Assembly: GCF_021029445.1 (NCBI RefSeq)
Contig: NZ_CP072610.1
Coordinates: 124,001 to 188,000 of the forward strand
Reading direction: 5' to 3'
Origin: Pseudomonas wenzhouensis
GTDB lineage: Bacteria; Pseudomonadota; Gammaproteobacteria; Pseudomonadales; Pseudomonadaceae
Length of the DNA: 64,000 bases
Part shown: one piece after another, positions 46,048 to 55,939 of the stretch
Numbering within the stretch: position 1 is the first letter of the stretch
Layout: each line of letters starts with the position of its first letter
Made by a program: the position numbers and the translations under genes
Notes under the pieces: generated by a model
Databases searched by the model: none
What the model was told of the DNA's origin: nothing
The model's input: the letters and a program-made list of their open reading frames with translations, nothing else

Positions 46048-47250
46048 ATGAAGCCCTGGTTGACCCTGGTGGGCATTGGCGAAGACGGCTACTCGGGCCT
46101 GGGCAAGGCCGCACGTCGTGCGTTGCTGGCGGCCACGCGCATCGTCGGTGCGCCACGGCAACTGGCGCTGCTGCCGCCGTGCATCAGTGGCGAGCGGGAA
46201 AGCTGGCCCAGCCCCTTCGACCTTGAGCCACTGCTGGCGTGGCGTGGCGAGGCGGTGTGCGTGCTGGCCAGTGGCGACCCGATGTTCTACGGCGTCGGTG
46301 CCAGCCTGGCGCGCCAGGTGCCGGCCGATGAGCTGCTGGTATTGCCGGCGCCGTCCTCGGTATCGCTGGCGGCGGCGCGTCTGGGTTGGCCGCTGCAGGA
46401 GACGGAGGTGGTCTCCCTGGTTGGCCGGCCGCTGGCCACGCTCAACGGCAAACTCTACCCCGGCGTGCGCCTGCTGGTATTGAGCGCCGATGGCGATACC
46501 CCTGCGCAGGTCGCCGAAGCCCTCAGCGCACGTGGTTTCGGCGCCAGTCGCCTGACCCTGCTGGAGCACCTTGGCGGGCCGCATGAGCGCCGTGTCGATG
46601 GCCTGGCCGCGAGCTGGAACCTGCCACGCGGCGCCGATCTCAACCTGCTGGCGGTGGAGTGCCTGGCCGACGCCGGGGCACAACTGCTGCCGCCGACCTG
46701 CGGCCTGCCGGACGACGCCTACCGCCACGACGGCCAACTGACCAAGCGCGACGTGCGTGCCGTGACCCTGGCGCGCCTGGCGCCGCTGCCTGGCGAGCTG
46801 CTGTGGGATGTCGGCGCGGGGTGCGGCTCCATCGGCATCGAGTGGATGCGCGCGCACCCGGCCTGCCGCGCCATCGCCATCGAGGCCAACGAGGGGCGCC
46901 AGGCGCATATCCGCCACAACCGTGATGCCCTCGGTGTGCCGGCCCTGCAACTGGTCGCGGGGCATGCGCCCGAGGCGCTGGCGGGGCTGCCGGCGCCGGA
47001 CGCGATCTTTATCGGCGGTGGCGTCACCGTGCCCGGTGTGCTGGATGACTGCTGGGCTGCGCTCAAGCCGGGCGGGCGTCTGCTGGCCAATGCCGTGACC
47101 ATCCAGAGCGAGGCGGCGCTGGTAAGTTTCCGCGAGCAGCACGGCGGCGAGCTGTTGCGCCTGACCGTGGCCCAGGCACAGCCCCTGGGCGGCTTCGACA
47201 CCTGGCGCGCGGCGCTGCCGATCACCCTGCTGACGGTGCGCAAGCCATGA
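46048..47250 (+). CDS. cobL: Precorrin-6Y C5,15-methyltransferase (decarboxylating)
   Basis: 400 residues from ATG 46048 ([20 protein letters not shown]). Fusion of two methylases: the N-terminal CbiE-like domain (1-about 205, with [15 protein letters not shown]) and the C-terminal CbiT-like domain (about 210-400, with [19 protein letters not shown] motif). It methylates C-5 and C-15 and decarboxylates. It overlaps cobK by 4 bp. The upstream in-frame start at 46033 is less likely. Confidence 0.95.
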   Translation: MKPWLTLVGIGEDGYSGLGKAARRALLAATRIVGAPRQLALLPPCISGERESWPSPFDLEPLLAWRGEAVCVLASGDPMFYGVGASLARQVPADELLVLPAPSSVSLAAARLGWPLQETEVVSLVGRPLATLNGKLYPGVRLLVLSADGDTPAQVAEALSARGFGASRLTLLEHLGGPHERRVDGLAASWNLPRGADLNLLAVECLADAGAQLLPPTCGLPDDAYRHDGQLTKRDVRAVTLARLAPLPGELLWDVGAGCGSIGIEWMRAHPACRAIAIEANEGRQAHIRHNRDALGVPALQLVAGHAPEALAGLPAPDAIFIGGGVTVPGVLDDCWAALKPGGRLLANAVTIQSEAALVSFREQHGGELLRLTVAQAQPLGGFDTWRAALPITLLTVRKP

Positions 47251-47963
47251 GTGCGCGGATCCTGCTGCTCGGCGGCACCACTGAGGCGCTGCGCCTGGCG
47301 CGCCGGCTTGGGCCAGAGACGATCTACAGCCTGGCTGGGCTGGGCCGGGTGCCGGACGATCTGCCGTGCCACGTGCGCGTCGGCGGCTTTGGCGGTGCTG
47401 AAGGCCTGGCAGCCTTTGTCGCCGACGAAGGCATCGAACTACTGCTGGATCTGACTCACCCCTATGCCGCACAGATCAGCCATAACGCCGCCCGCGCCGC
47501 GGAGATTGCCGGCGTGCCCTGCTGGGCCCTGCGCCGACCCGGCTGGCAGCCGGGCGCGGATGACGACTGGCGCGAGGTGGATAACTGGGATGAACTGATC
47601 CGTGCGCTGACGCCGTTCCAGCGGCCGTTTTTCACTTCGGGGCGCGAGCCGCTGGCCCATCTGCACGAGATTCCCGAGCACCAGCACTGGACGGTGCGCT
47701 GCCTGCAGGCCGAGCCGGCGCCGCCACGTGCCGAGATCATCGGCGCGCGTGGGCCGTTCTCGCTGGACGAGGAACGCGCGCTATTCGCGCGCATCCGCTG
47801 CGACGTGCTGGTGAGCAAGAACAGCGGCAGCGCCTCCACCGAGCCCAAGCTGCAGGTCGCCCGTGAGCTTGGATTGCCGGTTTTGCTGGTGCGTCGCCCG
47901 CAGTTGCCGGCGGTAACGCGCGAGTTCGCGGACCTGGACAGCCTATGGCAGGCACTGTCGTAG
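47247..47963 (+). CDS. cobK: Precorrin-6A reductase
   Basis: NADPH-dependent reduction of precorrin-6A, 238 residues. It starts [34 protein letters not shown] and the C-terminal [21 protein letters not shown] motifs are characteristic. The ATGA overlap with cobL indicates coupling. After it lies 200 bp with repeat halves (GTAGGGCGGGTGAATAGCG, GATATCCACCCT, gcccggattgcatccgggc) and no gene. Confidence 0.95.
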   Translation: MSARILLLGGTTEALRLARRLGPETIYSLAGLGRVPDDLPCHVRVGGFGGAEGLAAFVADEGIELLLDLTHPYAAQISHNAARAAEIAGVPCWALRRPGWQPGADDDWREVDNWDELIRALTPFQRPFFTSGREPLAHLHEIPEHQHWTVRCLQAEPAPPRAEIIGARGPFSLDEERALFARIRCDVLVSKNSGSASTEPKLQVARELGLPVLLVRRPQLPAVTREFADLDSLWQALS

Positions 47964-48164
47964 GGCGGGTGAATAGCGCGATGACGGGACGATGCATCGA
48001 TCCACCGTTGCGCTGGATGTAAAAAGCGATATCCACCCTGAGGGCCGCGCGAGTTCCGTAGGGTGCGCCGTGCGCACCGGGCTTGCCTCCGTCCGTAAAA
48101 CCGCCCCGGATTGCATCCGGGCTACGGCTGACTGTTAGACTGCCGGCCCTTTCGGAGCCCGCTG

Positions 48165-48863
48165 ATGAGCCAAGCCCCCTACGCCCGCATCCTGTTTATC
48201 GGCCCCGGCCTGGGTCGTGGAGCTTCGTCCGAGCGCTTGCAACAGCGCATCACCGCGCTGCTGGGCGAAGCGCACCTGCACGACATTGAGCAGGACGATT
48301 TTTGGCAGGCCATCGACCAGGCGCCGCGACCACTGCTGGTAGTGGATCTGGAGCCGCGCGCCGATGCTGCGCACCGCGATTGGCTGCGCCAGTGTATCGT
48401 CGAACGCGGTGACGGAGCCGAGGTGTTCGTGGTCTGCACGGCGCTTGAAGATACCTGGCTCGATGGCCTGAGCGCGCTGTTGGCGAATTGCGAAGCGCAT
48501 CTTTCCTGCAGCGACGTGCCGCCTGTACCGGAACACCACGCCTGGTCGCAGATCCCGCCGCATGCGCAGCGCCTGCTGCTGTGCAACGGCCCGCGCTGCA
48601 CGCGCAAGGGCGCGCTGGGCCTGTGGAAAACCCTGCGCCAGCGGCTCAAGGCCGCCGGCAAGCTGGAGTGCGAGGGCGGTGTGCATATCACCCGCAGTCA
48701 GTGTCAGTTCCCTTGCGATCTGGGGCCGACCGCGAGCCTTTATCCACAGGGCGAGTGGTACGGCATCGCCGACGAGGCTGCGGTGATTCGCCTGGTCGAT
48801 GAGCGTCTGGTGGCAGGCCAGGCGCTGCCGGAGTTGCGGATCGATGAGCAGGGCGGCAAGTAG
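48165..48863 (+). CDS. DUF1636-type (2Fe-2S) ferredoxin-like protein
   Basis: 232 residues. The N-terminal half is CobU/CbiX-unrelated and unassigned. The C-terminal half (about 135-215) has a thioredoxin-like ferredoxin pattern: CNGPRCTRKG, then SQCQFPCDLGP, the four Cys expected to hold a [2Fe-2S] cluster. Such genes are common next to cobalamin receptor operons in pseudomonads; a redox role in corrinoid or metal handling is inferred. It lies upstream of the third riboswitch. Confidence 0.78.
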   Translation: MSQAPYARILFIGPGLGRGASSERLQQRITALLGEAHLHDIEQDDFWQAIDQAPRPLLVVDLEPRADAAHRDWLRQCIVERGDGAEVFVVCTALEDTWLDGLSALLANCEAHLSCSDVPPVPEHHAWSQIPPHAQRLLLCNGPRCTRKGALGLWKTLRQRLKAAGKLECEGGVHITRSQCQFPCDLGPTASLYPQGEWYGIADEAAVIRLVDERLVAGQALPELRIDEQGGK

Positions 48864-48957
48864 GCATCCGGGTTACGCCTGCGGCCAATCCAGGCTACGA
48901 GAAGTCGCCGCTAAAGCGCCTCCCACAATTGTTCCCGCGCCTTGACTTGAGCGGGTG

Positions 48958-49145
48958 CGGGTGGTCATATCCGCCCCGCTTCAGGTGTCTCACGCCGCCG
49001 CGCGTGAGGTGAAACGGGAAGTCGGTTGAAGTCCGACGCTGCCCCCGCAACGGTAAGCGAGCGACCGCATCGAGATGCCACTGTGCGCCACGCGCATGGG
49101 AAGGTGATGCGTTCATGACCCTCGCAAGCCCGGAGACCGGCCTGG
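48958..49145 (+). promoter_or_regulatory. Cobalamin riboswitch upstream of the receptor operon
   Basis: Plus strand: CAGGTGTC (48982-48989), GTGAAACGGGAAG (49010-49022), GCTGCCCCCGCAACGGTAA (49040-49058) and the B12-box GCAAGCCCGGAGACCGGCC (49124-49142). It precedes the receptor ATG by about 127 bp. The 407-bp interval from 48864 otherwise has only a repeat arm at 48904-48925. Confidence 0.95.
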
Positions 49146-49271
49146 AGTCGTTTGTGTCTGGCAACCCGCGGTGGGCGGGCGTTGACTCCAGTAGGGCGCC
49201 GCCGTGCCCCTGTCTGCTGTTGCGCATTTCCATCGGATTGCCGTGCCTTTTCTCTTTGCGATGGAAGCAAT

Positions 49272-51383
49272 ATGGCGCGCTATCCCCTGTTCCAAACCTG
49301 TGCATCGTTCGCGTTGCTATTGGCTGCTTCAGCCATGGCCAGCGCCTCTCCAGTCGATCTGCCTGACGTCACCGTCCAGGCGCACGCTGCCGAGGAAGGC
49401 GAGAGCGATCTGCATACACCCACCACGTCCGGCTCGCGCCTGCAGCTGTCGGCCCTGCAAACCCCGGCCAGCACCAGCAGCCTGAGCGGCGCCGAGGTAC
49501 GTGGGCGCAACAACCTCTCGGTGCAGGACGCCGTGACCCGCACACCGGGCATCAGCAGCATCGGCTCGCCCGGCAATGGCGGCACCGCGCTGTCGGCGCG
49601 CGGCTTCACCGGCCATGCGGCGACCATGCAGCTATACGACGGTACTCGCCAGTACGTCGGCGCCGGCACCGTGACCTTCCCGGTGGACACCTGGTCGGTG
49701 GCGCGTATCGACGTGCTGCGCGGCCCGGCCTCGGTGCTCTACGGCGAGGGCGCCACCGGCGCGGTGATCAACGTGGTGCCGAAGAAGCCCTTCGCCGGCG
49801 AGATCCGCAACCAGCTGCGCCTCGGCTATGGCAGCGATGACCGCCGCCAGGCCGCGCTGGATAGCGGCGGTTCGCTGAGTGACGAACTGAGCTACCGCTT
49901 CAACATCAATCAGCAGGCCAGCAATGGCTGGGTCGACCGGGGTGATTCGGATAGCCTGGCGCTCAGCGCCGCCCTGCGCTGGGACGCCAATGACGACCTG
50001 AGCTTCACCCTGTCCCACGACCATGGCGATCAGAGCCCGATGCGTTATCTCGGCACGCCGCTGGTGGCAGGCAAGTACCGCGAGAGCATCCGCGAGCGCA
50101 ATTACAACGTCGCCGACGCGGATATCCGCTACAACGACCAGATCACCCGCCTGGTGACGGACTGGCGCATCAACGACACGCTCAGCGCCAGCAACCAGCT
50201 CTACTACATCAAGACCCAGCGCTACTGGCGCAATGCCGAGGCCTATCGCTGGCAGCCGGGCGATACGGTCGAGCGCGGCGAGTTTTACCGGATCAAGCAC
50301 ACGCAGGAACAGGTCGGCGACCGCCAGACCTTCACCCTCGATCACACCCTGTTCGGCCTCGACAGCCGCACGGTGGCCGGGGTGGATTACAACCGCATCC
50401 ACTTCGCCCGCCAGCATGATTTTTCCAGCAGTTTCAGCGACAGCGTGCCGCTGGCCGGCTCCGACGGCGGGCAGTACCAGAGTACCGATCCGCTCGGCTA
50501 CGGCCCGCGCGAGCGCAACCTGGCGCGGCAGTTCTCGCTGTTCGCCGAGAACCGCACCCAGCTGACCGAGCGCCTGTCGCTGGTCACCGGCGTGCGCCGC
50601 GACCAGGTGCATCTGCAGCGCGACAACCTGATCGATGGCAGCAGCGCCGACCGCAGCCTCAGCGGCGACAACTGGCGCGCCGGCCTGGTCTTCACCCTGA
50701 CCCCGGAACTGTCGCTGTACGGCCAGTACGCCACCAGCACCGAGGGCGTGAGCAACCTGCTGACCCTCAACCCGACTCAGCAGCAGTTCGACCTTAGCGA
50801 AGCCAGGCAGAGCGAAATCGGCCTCAAGCAGATGTTCTGGAATGGCCAGGGCGAGTGGTCGCTGGCGGCCTATCACATCGTCAAGAAGAAGCTGCTCAGC
50901 CGCGAAACGCCGACCTCGCCCACCGAGCAGATCGGCCAGCAGTCGTCCGATGGCCTGGAGGCCACCCTGGAACTGGCGCTGGGTCAGGGCTGGCAGGTGT
51001 CGGCCAACGCCGCCCTGGTGCGCGCCGAGTATGACGACTTCATCGATGGCGGCGGCGACCGCAGCGGCAATCGCCCGACCGACGTGCCGCGGCGCACCGC
51101 CAACCTGTGGCTGAACAAGGCGCTCGGTGGCGGCGTGGAGGCCGGCATCGGCGCGCGTTATGTCGATGCGCGTTATGTCGATAACGCCAATACCGCTAAG
51201 GTGCCCGGCTACACCGTGGTCGACGCCAACATCGCCTGGCAGGTGTTGCCGGATGTGCGCCTGGGCCTTGAGCTGAACAACCTGTTCGACCGCCAGTACG
51301 CCACCAGCGCCAGCGGCGACGGCGAGCAGTGGTACCTGGGCGCGCCGCGTTCGTTCTTCGTCACGGCGGATTACAGCTTCTGA
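49272..51383 (+). CDS. TonB-dependent receptor under cobalamin riboswitch (BtuB-type role)
   Basis: 703 residues from ATG 49272 (MARYPLFQTCASFALLLAAS), a signal peptide of about 25 residues ending ASAS. The plug domain has GISSIGSPGNGGTALSARGF and VLRGPASVLYGEGATGAVI. The barrel ends PRSFFVTADYSF with terminal Phe. Sequence style is nearer to FhuA-type siderophore receptors than to short E. coli BtuB, but the riboswitch and cob neighbours point to cobalamin or corrinoid uptake. Its stop overlaps the ABC ATPase start by one base. Confidence 0.88.
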   Translation: MARYPLFQTCASFALLLAASAMASASPVDLPDVTVQAHAAEEGESDLHTPTTSGSRLQLSALQTPASTSSLSGAEVRGRNNLSVQDAVTRTPGISSIGSPGNGGTALSARGFTGHAATMQLYDGTRQYVGAGTVTFPVDTWSVARIDVLRGPASVLYGEGATGAVINVVPKKPFAGEIRNQLRLGYGSDDRRQAALDSGGSLSDELSYRFNINQQASNGWVDRGDSDSLALSAALRWDANDDLSFTLSHDHGDQSPMRYLGTPLVAGKYRESIRERNYNVADADIRYNDQITRLVTDWRINDTLSASNQLYYIKTQRYWRNAEAYRWQPGDTVERGEFYRIKHTQEQVGDRQTFTLDHTLFGLDSRTVAGVDYNRIHFARQHDFSSSFSDSVPLAGSDGGQYQSTDPLGYGPRERNLARQFSLFAENRTQLTERLSLVTGVRRDQVHLQRDNLIDGSSADRSLSGDNWRAGLVFTLTPELSLYGQYATSTEGVSNLLTLNPTQQQFDLSEARQSEIGLKQMFWNGQGEWSLAAYHIVKKKLLSRETPTSPTEQIGQQSSDGLEATLELALGQGWQVSANAALVRAEYDDFIDGGGDRSGNRPTDVPRRTANLWLNKALGGGVEAGIGARYVDARYVDNANTAKVPGYTVVDANIAWQVLPDVRLGLELNNLFDRQYATSASGDGEQWYLGAPRSFFVTADYSF

Positions 51384-52153
51384 TGACCCCGCGTTTGCGT
51401 ATCAAGGCGCTGGCCTGGTCGCCCGATGGCCAGCGTCCGCTGCTCGACGGCATCGACCTGGACGTCGGCGACGGCGAGCTGCTGGGGCTGATCGGCCCCA
51501 ACGGCAGCGGCAAGACCAGCCTGCTGCGCTGCGCCTACCGTTTCCAGCGACCATGCAGTGGCCAGGTCGAACTGGACGGCGAGGCGCTGTGGCAGCGCCC
51601 GCCGCGCTGGAGCGCGCAGCGCGTGGCGGTGCTGCTGCAGGAATTTCCGCAGGACTTCGGCCTGCGCGTGCACGAGGTGGCGGCCATGGGCCGTACGCCG
51701 CACAAGGGCCTGTTCGATGGCGACGATGCTGAGGACCAGCGCCTGGTGGATCAGGCGCTGGCCCGTGTTGGCCTGAGCGACCTGGCGCAGCAGCCCTTCG
51801 CCTGCCTCTCGGGCGGCGAGAAGCAGCGCGCCCTGCTCGCCCGCGCCCTGGTGCAGCAGCCGCAACTGCTGATCCTCGACGAGCCGACCAACCACCTCGA
51901 CCCGCGCTATCAGCTCGAACTGCTGCGGCAGATCAAATCGCTGGGCCTGGCAACGCTGGCCAGCTTCCATGACCTGAACCTGGCGGCGGCCTTTTGCGAC
52001 CGTCTCTGCGTGCTCGACCAGGGCCGCCTGGTGGCCGTTGGTACGCCTGCCGAAGTGCTGACCGCCGAGCTGCTGCAGCAGGTGTTTGGCGTGCAGGCGC
52101 TGGTCGATACCCATCCACTGGCGGGGCATCCGCGTATTACCTGGATTGTTTGA
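51383..52153 (+). CDS. ABC transporter ATPase (FecE/BtuD type)
   Basis: 256 residues from ATG 51383 (MTPRLRIKALAWSPDGQRP). Walker A GPNGSGKTS at about 37-45, signature CLSGGEKQRALLARAL near 145, Walker B LLILDEPTNHLD near 165, and a His-loop ASFHDLN. It is coupled both to the receptor (TGATG) and to the binding protein (TGATG). Energises the permease at 53121. Confidence 0.93.
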   Translation: MTPRLRIKALAWSPDGQRPLLDGIDLDVGDGELLGLIGPNGSGKTSLLRCAYRFQRPCSGQVELDGEALWQRPPRWSAQRVAVLLQEFPQDFGLRVHEVAAMGRTPHKGLFDGDDAEDQRLVDQALARVGLSDLAQQPFACLSGGEKQRALLARALVQQPQLLILDEPTNHLDPRYQLELLRQIKSLGLATLASFHDLNLAAAFCDRLCVLDQGRLVAVGTPAEVLTAELLQQVFGVQALVDTHPLAGHPRITWIV

Positions 52154-53124
52154 TGACTCTGTGCCATTCGCGGCTGAAGCCGCTCCTACACACGCTCGTG
52201 CTCTCTACGCTGCTGCTGGTCAGCCCCGTCTGGGCCGTGACCGTCACCAGTTGCGACCGTCAGGTGAGCGTCGCCCAGCCGCCGCAGCGCGCGGTCAGCC
52301 ATGACGTCAACATGACCGCCATGCTTCTGGCCCTCGGCTTGCGCGAGCGTATGGTCGGCTACACCGGCATCAGCGGTTGGAAGACCCTCGATCCGAGCAT
52401 GCGCGAGCAGCTCGATGGCCTGCCTGAACTGGCCGCGCGTTATCCGTCGCTGGAAAACCTGCTGGGTGCCGGCGCCGACTTCGTTTTTGCCGGCTGGAAC
52501 TACGGCATGCGCATCGGCGGTGAGATCACCCCGACCAGCCTGGCGCGCTTCGGCATCCCGGTATACGAGCTGAGCGAGTCCTGCGCCCACGTCATACCGG
52601 GCCGCGTCGCCAGTCTCGAGGATGTCTACAACGATCTGCGCAATCTGGGCCGCATCTTCGCCGTCGAGGCGCGCGCCGAGGCTTTGGTGCAGGGCATGCA
52701 GATGCGGGTGGCGGCGGTGCAGGCGCGCCTGGGCGAGCAGCCCGCTCGACCGCGGATGTTCGTCTACGACAGCGGCGAAGACCTGCCTTTCAGCGCCGGG
52801 CGCCTGGGCATGCCGCAGCCGCTGATCGAGGCGGCCGGCGGGCACAACGTGATGGATGGTGTGGCCGGCAGCTGGATCAAGGTGGGCTGGGAGGCGGTGG
52901 TCGAGCAAGACCCCGAGGTCATCCTGATCGTCGACTACGGCGAGCGCACGGCGGCGCAGAAGCGCGACTTCCTGTTGCAGCACCCGGCGTTGCAGGGCGT
53001 GACCGCGATACGAGAAAAGCGCTTTGTGGTGCTGCCCTATCTGGCCGTCACGCCGAGCCTGGACAACGCCGCCGCCGTCGAAACCCTGGCTACTGCGCTG
53101 CATCCCGAGGTCTTTGCGCCTTGA
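52153..53124 (+). CDS. ABC transporter periplasmic binding protein (BtuF/FecB type)
   Basis: 323 residues from ATG 52153. The signal peptide is about 1-28 (...LLLVSPVWA). The mature TroA-like fold includes PQRAVSHDVNMTAMLLALGLRERMVGYTG and GLPELAARYPSLENLLGAGADFV. Oddity: codons 6-12 (SRLKPLL) are written by one arm of the genome's REP repeat. The 3' end overlaps the permease start by 4 bp. Ligand unknown: corrinoid or iron chelate. Confidence 0.9.
   Translation: MTLCHSRLKPLLHTLVLSTLLLVSPVWAVTVTSCDRQVSVAQPPQRAVSHDVNMTAMLLALGLRERMVGYTGISGWKTLDPSMREQLDGLPELAARYPSLENLLGAGADFVFAGWNYGMRIGGEITPTSLARFGIPVYELSESCAHVIPGRVASLEDVYNDLRNLGRIFAVEARAEALVQGMQMRVAAVQARLGEQPARPRMFVYDSGEDLPFSAGRLGMPQPLIEAAGGHNVMDGVAGSWIKVGWEAVVEQDPEVILIVDYGERTAAQKRDFLLQHPALQGVTAIREKRFVVLPYLAVTPSLDNAAAVETLATALHPEVFAP
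52168..52192 (+). repeat. REP-type arm inside the signal-peptide coding region
   Basis: CGCGGCTGAAGCCGCTCCTACA matches the right arm of the perfect palindrome at 42951-42975. Here it is read in frame within the binding-protein gene, giving part of the positively charged signal-peptide N-region. Confidence 0.8.
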
Positions 53125-54128
53125 CGCGTTTTCGGCTGTTGCTGCTTGGCCTGGGCGTGCTGCTGGCGCTGTCCTGTGCGCTGTCGCTGGCTTTCGGCGC
53201 GGCGCAGGTGCCGCTCGAACGGGTATGGGCGATTCTCGGCCAGCACCTGTTCGGTATCGCGCCCGAGGTGCCAGTCAGCGTCGGTCAGGCCAGCATCGTC
53301 TGGCAACTGCGCGCGCCACGGGTGTTGCTCGGTGCGCTGGTCGGCGCCGGGCTGGCGCTGGTGGGCTCGGCGCTGCAGGCGGTAACGCGCAACCCGCTGG
53401 CTGATCCGCATCTGCTCGGTGTCAGCTCCGGTGCGGCCTTCGGTGCGGTGATTGTGGTGCTCTACCTGGGCGAGTTCGCCGGGTTGCTCAGCCTGCCGCT
53501 GGCGGCCTTCATCGGCGCCCTGGCGAGCATGCTGCTGGTGCTGGCCATCGCCAGTCGGGGCGGGCGCCTGGAGAGCGACCGCCTGCTGCTGGCTGGGGTG
53601 GCGGTGTCGTTCGTGATGATGGCGGCGAGCAACCTGCTGCTGTACCTGGGCAACCCGCATGCGGCCAGCTCGGTGCTGTTCTGGATGCTCGGCGGCCTGG
53701 GCCTGGCGCGCTGGGAACTGCTCTGGCTGCCGGCGCTGTGCCTGGTGCTGGCGCTGGCCGTGTTGCTCGGCCTGGGCCGCGCGCTGAACGCGCTGATGGC
53801 CGGCGAGCAGAGTGCGGTGAGCCTGGGCCTGGAGCCGCGCCGCGTGCGCCTCGTGGTATTCGTGGTAGCGTCCTTGCTCACCGGGGTGCTGGTCTCGCTG
53901 TCCGGCGCCATTGGCTTCGTCGGGCTGATGCTGCCGCACGTGGCGCGCTTTCTGGTCGGCGCCGAGCATCGCCGCCTGCTGCCGGTGGCGGCGCTGCTGG
54001 GGGCGCTGTTCCTGGTCTGGGTCGATGTCGCTGCGCGCACCTGGCTGGCGCCGCAGGATTTGCCCATCGGCATCGTCACCGCGGCCATCGGCGGGGTGTT
54101 TTTCCTGGCGATGCTGCGGCGCCGTTAG
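53121..54128 (+). CDS. ABC transporter permease (FecCD/BtuC family)
   Basis: 335 residues with about nine to ten membrane helices. Family motifs RNPLADPHLLGVSSGAAFGAV (about 93-113) and LSGAIGFVGLMLPHVARFLVG (about 255-275) are clear. The start appears to be TTG at 53121, overlapping the previous stop as TTGA; no better start lies near. Last gene of the receptor-ATPase-SBP-permease operon. Confidence 0.92.
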   Translation: MTRFRLLLLGLGVLLALSCALSLAFGAAQVPLERVWAILGQHLFGIAPEVPVSVGQASIVWQLRAPRVLLGALVGAGLALVGSALQAVTRNPLADPHLLGVSSGAAFGAVIVVLYLGEFAGLLSLPLAAFIGALASMLLVLAIASRGGRLESDRLLLAGVAVSFVMMAASNLLLYLGNPHAASSVLFWMLGGLGLARWELLWLPALCLVLALAVLLGLGRALNALMAGEQSAVSLGLEPRRVRLVVFVVASLLTGVLVSLSGAIGFVGLMLPHVARFLVGAEHRRLLPVAALLGALFLVWVDVAARTWLAPQDLPIGIVTAAIGGVFFLAMLRRR

Positions 54129-54180
54129 TGCTGGCCCGATGCAGTAAGATGCAGCTCGTCTTCTATCAGTCGAGCCGCTC

Positions 54181-55932
54181 ATGCCCCTGCCGCAGCGCCC
54201 CCGCTATCGCGTTCTGCTGACCGTACTGGCCATTGTCGCCGGCTTGCTGCTGAGTCTCTGGCTCGGTGGCCGCTATGCCGAGGAACGCGCCTGGGATGAG
54301 CGCAGCGTCGAGGCGCGTGGGCAACTGCAATTGTACGCGCAGTCCATTCGCACCCTGGTCGAGCGCTTCAGTTCGGTGCCCGAGGTGCTGGCGCTGGACA
54401 GTGACATCCGCAGCCTGCTGCGCGCACCACAGGATCGCCAACTGCGCCTGGCCCTGAACCAGCGGCTGGAACGGCTCAATGCGGCGGCCGGCTCCACCGT
54501 GCTGTACCTGCTCGATGCCCGTGGTGAAACCCTGGTGGCCAGCAACTGGCGCGACTGGAGCAGCTTCGTCGGCAACAACTACGCCTTCCGTCCGTACTTC
54601 CAGAACGCGGTTCGTGAAGGCGGCGCGCGTTACTTCGCGGTGGGCGTGACCACCGGCATTCCCGGTTACTTCCTGTCGCATGTGGTTCGCGATGATGACG
54701 GCGAGCTGCTTGGCGTGCTGGTGGTCAAGCTGGAGCTGGAAGAGCTGCAGCGCCAATGGGTCGATCAACCCGGTGTGCTGCTGGTCGCCGACAGCTATCA
54801 GGTGGTGATTCTCAGCAACAAGCCGGCCTGGCGTTTCCGCGCCCTGCAGCCGCTCGACGAGCGGGCGCGGGACGAGCTGGTGGAGGTGCGCCGCTATGCC
54901 GAGCAGGCGCTGCAGCCGCTGGCGCATCAGGTACACCGGCATGTCGATGATGATGCCGACTGGGCCGGTTTCGACGGCCCTGACGGTACAGCGGATTATC
55001 TCTGGCAGCGCCTGCACCTGCCCGAGGAGGGCTGGACCCTGCACCTGCTCAGCGAGCCGCTGGGCCTGGCCGACAGTATGCGCAGTTACCGTCTGGCGGC
55101 TGCCGGGGTGTGGATGACCTTCGCCTTTCTGTTGCTGTTTCTCTTCCAGCGGCGCAAGAACCAGCGCTTGCAGGCCGGCATCCGCGAACGCCTGGAGCGT
55201 GAGGTGGCGCTGCGCACTGCCGAACTGCGTGAAGCCCAGGATGGCCTGGTGCATGCCGCCAAGATGGCGGCCCTGGGGCAAATGTCGGCGGCCCTGGCGC
55301 ATGAGATCAACCAGCCGCTGACCGCCCTGCAGATGCAGCTCGGCAGCCTGCGCCTTTTGCTCGACAGCGGCCGCCCGGAAGCCGCACGTGATGGCTTGCA
55401 GCGTATCGATGGCCTGCTGCAGCGCATGGCCGCGCTGACCAGCCACCTCAAGACCTTCGCCCGCAAGACACCGGCCGGCCTCAGTGAGCGCCTGTGCCTG
55501 GGTGACGTACTGGAGCAGGCGCTGCAACTGCTGGCGCCGCGCATGCGCAGCGAGCAGGTGGAGCTGCGTACAGAGATCGATGACCAGGTCGAAGTGCTTG
55601 GCGATGCCATTCGCATCGAACAGGTGATTCTCAACCTGCTGCACAACGCCCTCGATGCCATGGCCGAGAGCGATTCGCGCATGTTGCTGGTGCGTATCGC
55701 CCGGGCAGGCAATGGTTGCCTGCTCAGCGTCGAGGACAGCGGCGGCGGCATCGCCGAGGAAACCCTGGCTCGCCTGTTCGAGCCCTTCTTTACCACCAAG
55801 CCGGTGGGGCAGGGTCTGGGGCTCGGGTTGGCGGTGTCCTACGGTATCGTGCGTGATCTGGGCGGTAGCCTGGAGGCGCACAACGGTGAACGGGGTGCGG
55901 TATTCACCATGAGGCTGCCGGCCGCGCCTTGA
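54181..55932 (+). CDS. dctB: DctB-like sensor histidine kinase
   Basis: 583 residues. Membrane helix at about 12-30, a periplasmic dCache-type sensor (about 31-300, with NNYAFRPYFQNAVREG as in C4-dicarboxylate sensors), a second membrane helix at about 300-320, then a coiled coil. HisKA has the phospho-acceptor His374 in ALAHEINQPL. The HATPase domain has NLLHNALDAM, DSGGGI and GLGLAVSYGIV. Partner of the DctD-like regulator 1.4 kb downstream, separated by IS110 copy 2. Confidence 0.9.
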   Translation: MPLPQRPRYRVLLTVLAIVAGLLLSLWLGGRYAEERAWDERSVEARGQLQLYAQSIRTLVERFSSVPEVLALDSDIRSLLRAPQDRQLRLALNQRLERLNAAAGSTVLYLLDARGETLVASNWRDWSSFVGNNYAFRPYFQNAVREGGARYFAVGVTTGIPGYFLSHVVRDDDGELLGVLVVKLELEELQRQWVDQPGVLLVADSYQVVILSNKPAWRFRALQPLDERARDELVEVRRYAEQALQPLAHQVHRHVDDDADWAGFDGPDGTADYLWQRLHLPEEGWTLHLLSEPLGLADSMRSYRLAAAGVWMTFAFLLLFLFQRRKNQRLQAGIRERLEREVALRTAELREAQDGLVHAAKMAALGQMSAALAHEINQPLTALQMQLGSLRLLLDSGRPEAARDGLQRIDGLLQRMAALTSHLKTFARKTPAGLSERLCLGDVLEQALQLLAPRMRSEQVELRTEIDDQVEVLGDAIRIEQVILNLLHNALDAMAESDSRMLLVRIARAGNGCLLSVEDSGGGIAEETLARLFEPFFTTKPVGQGLGLGLAVSYGIVRDLGGSLEAHNGERGAVFTMRLPAAP

Positions 55933-55939
55933 TACCGTG

